From an uncultured Veillonella sp. (GTDB taxonomy: Bacteria; Bacillota; Negativicutes; Veillonellales; Veillonellaceae): a DNA stretch of 7,706 bases. Under the pieces are notes generated by a model that was not told where the DNA came from, ran no database searches, and saw only the letters and a list, made by a program, of their open reading frames with translations. The stretch covers positions 1 through 7,706 of the forward strand of contig NZ_UQYC01000076.1 in NCBI RefSeq assembly GCF_900545205.1, written 5' to 3'. Positions 6,350 to 7,706 of the stretch are shown one piece after another. The translations under genes were made by a program, and so were the position numbers. Position 1 is the stretch's first letter; each line of letters starts with the position of its first letter.

Positions 6350-7303
6350 ATGAGTATTATTCGTTCTCTTAATCACTTATTCAATAGCTATCTTTCCTGG
6401 ATCGTGCTATTGATGGCAGTGTTAGCGTATTTATTACCAACTGTATTTTCTTGGATGACGCCGTACATTGCGTACATGCTTCAATTTGTTATGTTTGCCA
6501 TGGGGTTAACATTAACGGCTCAAGTTTTCCTTGATGTATTTAAGCAACCAATGAAGGTTATTCTTGTATCTGTTATTCAATTCTTATGGATGCCATTGGC
6601 AGGTTTCTTGGTAGCCATTATTTTCAATTTCCCTCCGGAAATTGGTATCGGCTTCATTTTGTTAGGTGCATGTCCTGGTGGTACAGCTTCTAATGTTATG
6701 ACTTTCCTTGCTAATGGTAATGTTCCTTTATCTGTATCTGCAACGACTGTTTCTACATTATTGGCTCCAGTATTAACACCTTTATTCGTTGTACTCTATG
6801 CAGGTGCTACATCTTCCATTGAAATTCAATTCATGCCGATGTTTATTTCCATCGTAAAAATCGTATTGGTACCAATTATCTTAGGTATCGTATTGAATTA
6901 CTTCATCGGTTCTAAGATTGAACCTATTAAAGATGTTTGTCCTACAATTGCGGCTATTGCAGTATTGCTTATTTTAGCAGCTGTAACTGCAGTAAACCAA
7001 AAACAAATTGCTGAAACTGGTTTCATCATCTTCGTAGCATGCTTGGTACAAAATGTGAGTGGTTACGTAGTAACTTACTTCATTTGTAAGGCACTTAGCA
7101 TCGATATTTCCTCTCGTCGTGCTATGCAAATTGAAGTGGCAATGCAAAACTCTGCATTATCCGTGTCTTTAGCACTTAAACACTTTACACCTCAAGCAGC
7201 AGTAGCAGGTGCAGTGTTCTCTATCATCCATAACTTTACAGGCTCTATCTTTGCAGGTATTTGCCGTAAACATGATGATCAAGAAAAATTAGAAAACGCT
7301 TAA
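6350..7303 (+). CDS. bile acid:sodium symporter (BASS/SBF) family transporter
   Basis: A 317-aa inner-membrane protein with about ten hydrophobic segments and the usual BASS length. Residues that bind the two sodium ions in the Neisseria meningitidis homologue ASBT-NM have counterparts at nearly the same numbers: Q77, S114/N115 in GACPGGTASN, S128, T132, and E262/Q266 in EVAMQN. A sodium-coupled symporter is therefore likely. The substrate is open: bacterial members are named after bile acid carriers, but one (Salmonella PanS) handles the CoA precursor pantoate, and B. subtilis YocS is uncharacterised. Longer starts are rejected: 6269 lies before the promoter and 6332 has no Shine-Dalgarno, whereas 6350 has AAAGTGAG and gives the family-length N-terminus. 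The gene has its own promoter, stands between the gltX terminator and a Cys T-box leader, and has no counterpart at this place in B. subtilis. Confidence 0.92.
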   Translation: MSIIRSLNHLFNSYLSWIVLLMAVLAYLLPTVFSWMTPYIAYMLQFVMFAMGLTLTAQVFLDVFKQPMKVILVSVIQFLWMPLAGFLVAIIFNFPPEIGIGFILLGACPGGTASNVMTFLANGNVPLSVSATTVSTLLAPVLTPLFVVLYAGATSSIEIQFMPMFISIVKIVLVPIILGIVLNYFIGSKIEPIKDVCPTIAAIAVLLILAAVTAVNQKQIAETGFIIFVACLVQNVSGYVVTYFICKALSIDISSRRAMQIEVAMQNSALSVSLALKHFTPQAAVAGAVFSIIHNFTGSIFAGICRKHDDQEKLENA

Positions 7304-7402
7304 TAGTTAATAACTAATGTTTCAATTATTATTTGTAAGTATACTTTTATAAATGATATTGGCATTAGTGATAAGCGTAGTAAAATATTTTCATTATAGA
7401 AT
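7304..7402. other. AT-rich spacer after the transporter, no gene seen
   Basis: No open frame with a ribosome binding site is seen. It holds a spaced inverted repeat, ACTAATG (7313-7319) with CATTAGT (7363-7369), and a 10-bp palindrome AAGTATACTT (7337-7346). Neither is followed by a T-run, so neither is called as a terminator. Confidence 0.5.
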
Positions 7403-7475
7403 TCCTCATCTTTTAAATTCTATATCCAGAATATGCATGTTTAATAGGCTATTTGGATATATTGAGAGATGAGGA
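7403..7475 (+). terminator. long imperfect hairpin, probable terminator of the transporter gene
   Basis: 7403-7416 pairs with 7462-7475 (14 bp, two G-T pairs). After a 4-nt bulge (7417-7420), 7421-7428 TATATCCA pairs with 7454-7461 TGGATATA, and AATA (7430-7433) can pair with TATT (7450-7453). The tail CTTTCTTGTTCT is T-rich but broken, so termination may be weak. It ends 14 nt before the next promoter. ATTC at 7417-7420 can instead pair locally with GAAT at 7429-7432. A role other than termination is possible. Confidence 0.55.
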
Positions 7476-7489
7476 CTTTCTTGTTCTCA

Positions 7490-7518
7490 TTGACATTCTA
7501 TAGGATAATTGATACAAT
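7490..7518 (+). promoter_or_regulatory. sigma-A promoter of the T-box leader transcript
   Basis: A consensus -35 TTGACA (7490-7495), a 17-nt spacer, and -10 TACAAT (7513-7518). The start would be near 7525, about 25 nt before stem I of the T-box. The position directly upstream of the leader supports it being the driver of the downstream cysteine gene(s). Confidence 0.88.
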
Positions 7519-7544
7519 ATTTACATATCTGAATATAGATGATT

Positions 7545-7706
7545 ACTAATAGCTAAGACTGAAAGAAGTACTCTACAACTAACTTTTTAGCGAGAACCGA
7601 TGGTGGGAGGGTTCAAGGATAGGTAGACGAAATGCATTCACGAGCTGACACTCCGATTATAGGTAGGTTTGTCCGGTGACGCGCCGTTATGCGATGAGTG
7701 GGTACC
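7545..7706 (+). ncRNA. T-box leader, Cys (UGC) specifier, cut at the window end
   Basis: This is a tRNA-sensing T-box riboswitch that in the known class lets transcription continue when uncharged cognate tRNA binds. Stem I: base 7550-7554 with 7643-7647; TGAA (7560-7563) with TTCA (7637-7640); specifier loop with AGTA at 7567-7570 on one side and GAAATGCA on the other, placing the specifier TGC (Cys) at 7633-7635 followed by A; TCTAC (7572-7576) with GTAGA (7623-7627). The distal arm pairs GAACC (7594-7598) with GGTTC (7610-7614) around the typical GATGGTGGGAG. Downstream, CCGTTAT and GAGTGGGTACC at 7696-7706 are the start of the conserved T-box sequence; the rest of the antiterminator, the terminator and the regulated gene lie beyond the window. 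In B. subtilis a Cys T-box lies between gltX and cysE-cysS, so the same target is expected here. Confidence 0.88.

Noticed and set aside
7313..7369. ACTAATG/CATTAGT inverted repeat as a terminator or operator
   Set aside because: The arms are 7 bp and 43 nt apart, with only short AT-rich internal pairing and no T-run; in such AT-rich sequence this is expected by chance.
7701..7706. GGTACC palindrome at the right edge
   Set aside because: It is explained by the conserved T-box sequence (GG-n-ACC) and needs no other role.
1..7706. CRISPR array, insertion sequence or prophage piece
   Set aside because: No regular repeat-spacer pattern, transposase motif, terminal repeats or phage genes are seen; the gene order is that of a conserved core locus.

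Overview
The window reads as a core chromosomal segment of a low-GC Firmicutes-type bacterium. The gene order clpC - radA - yacL - ispD/ispF - gltX - (Cys T-box) follows the Bacillus subtilis clpC-to-cysS neighbourhood, and codons are clearly AT-rich. The ispD-ispF fusion, the missing disA and the inserted BASS-family transporter set it apart from Bacillus. My best guess is a Negativicutes member such as Veillonella; that is inference from layout and protein style, not a database match. All recognised genes lie on the + strand. I see no mobile element, CRISPR array, tRNA or rRNA.

Layout. Positions 2-874 hold the 3' part of clpC (second AAA+ domain and C-terminus); its first ~43 bases look frame-disrupted. 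Positions 875-1044 hold a possible extended -10 promoter and a strong intrinsic terminator. Positions 1045-6216 form a tight run radA, yacL-like PIN/TRAM membrane protein, ispDF and gltX (gaps of 15, -17 and 2 nt), closed by a second strong terminator at 6233-6268. Positions 6276-6304 are a near-consensus sigma-A promoter driving a single-gene unit, a BASS/SBF sodium-coupled transporter (6350-7303). Positions 7304-7706 have no gene: they hold a long imperfect hairpin, a second near-consensus promoter (TTGACA-17-TACAAT), and a T-box leader with a UGC (Cys) specifier that is cut by the window end inside the T-box sequence.

Together the genes cover proteolysis (ClpC), recombination repair (RadA), a membrane-anchored putative nuclease (YacL-like), two steps of MEP-pathway isoprenoid synthesis (IspD and IspF in one polypeptide), glutamyl-tRNA synthesis (GltX) and a small-solute transporter. 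The Cys T-box predicts that the gene just beyond the right edge is a cysteine gene controlled by uncharged tRNA-Cys, probably cysE and/or cysS as in B. subtilis. I do not see a wholly new system. The points most worth a second look are the regulatory leaders, the ispDF fusion with a possible internal start, and the frame break at the left edge.
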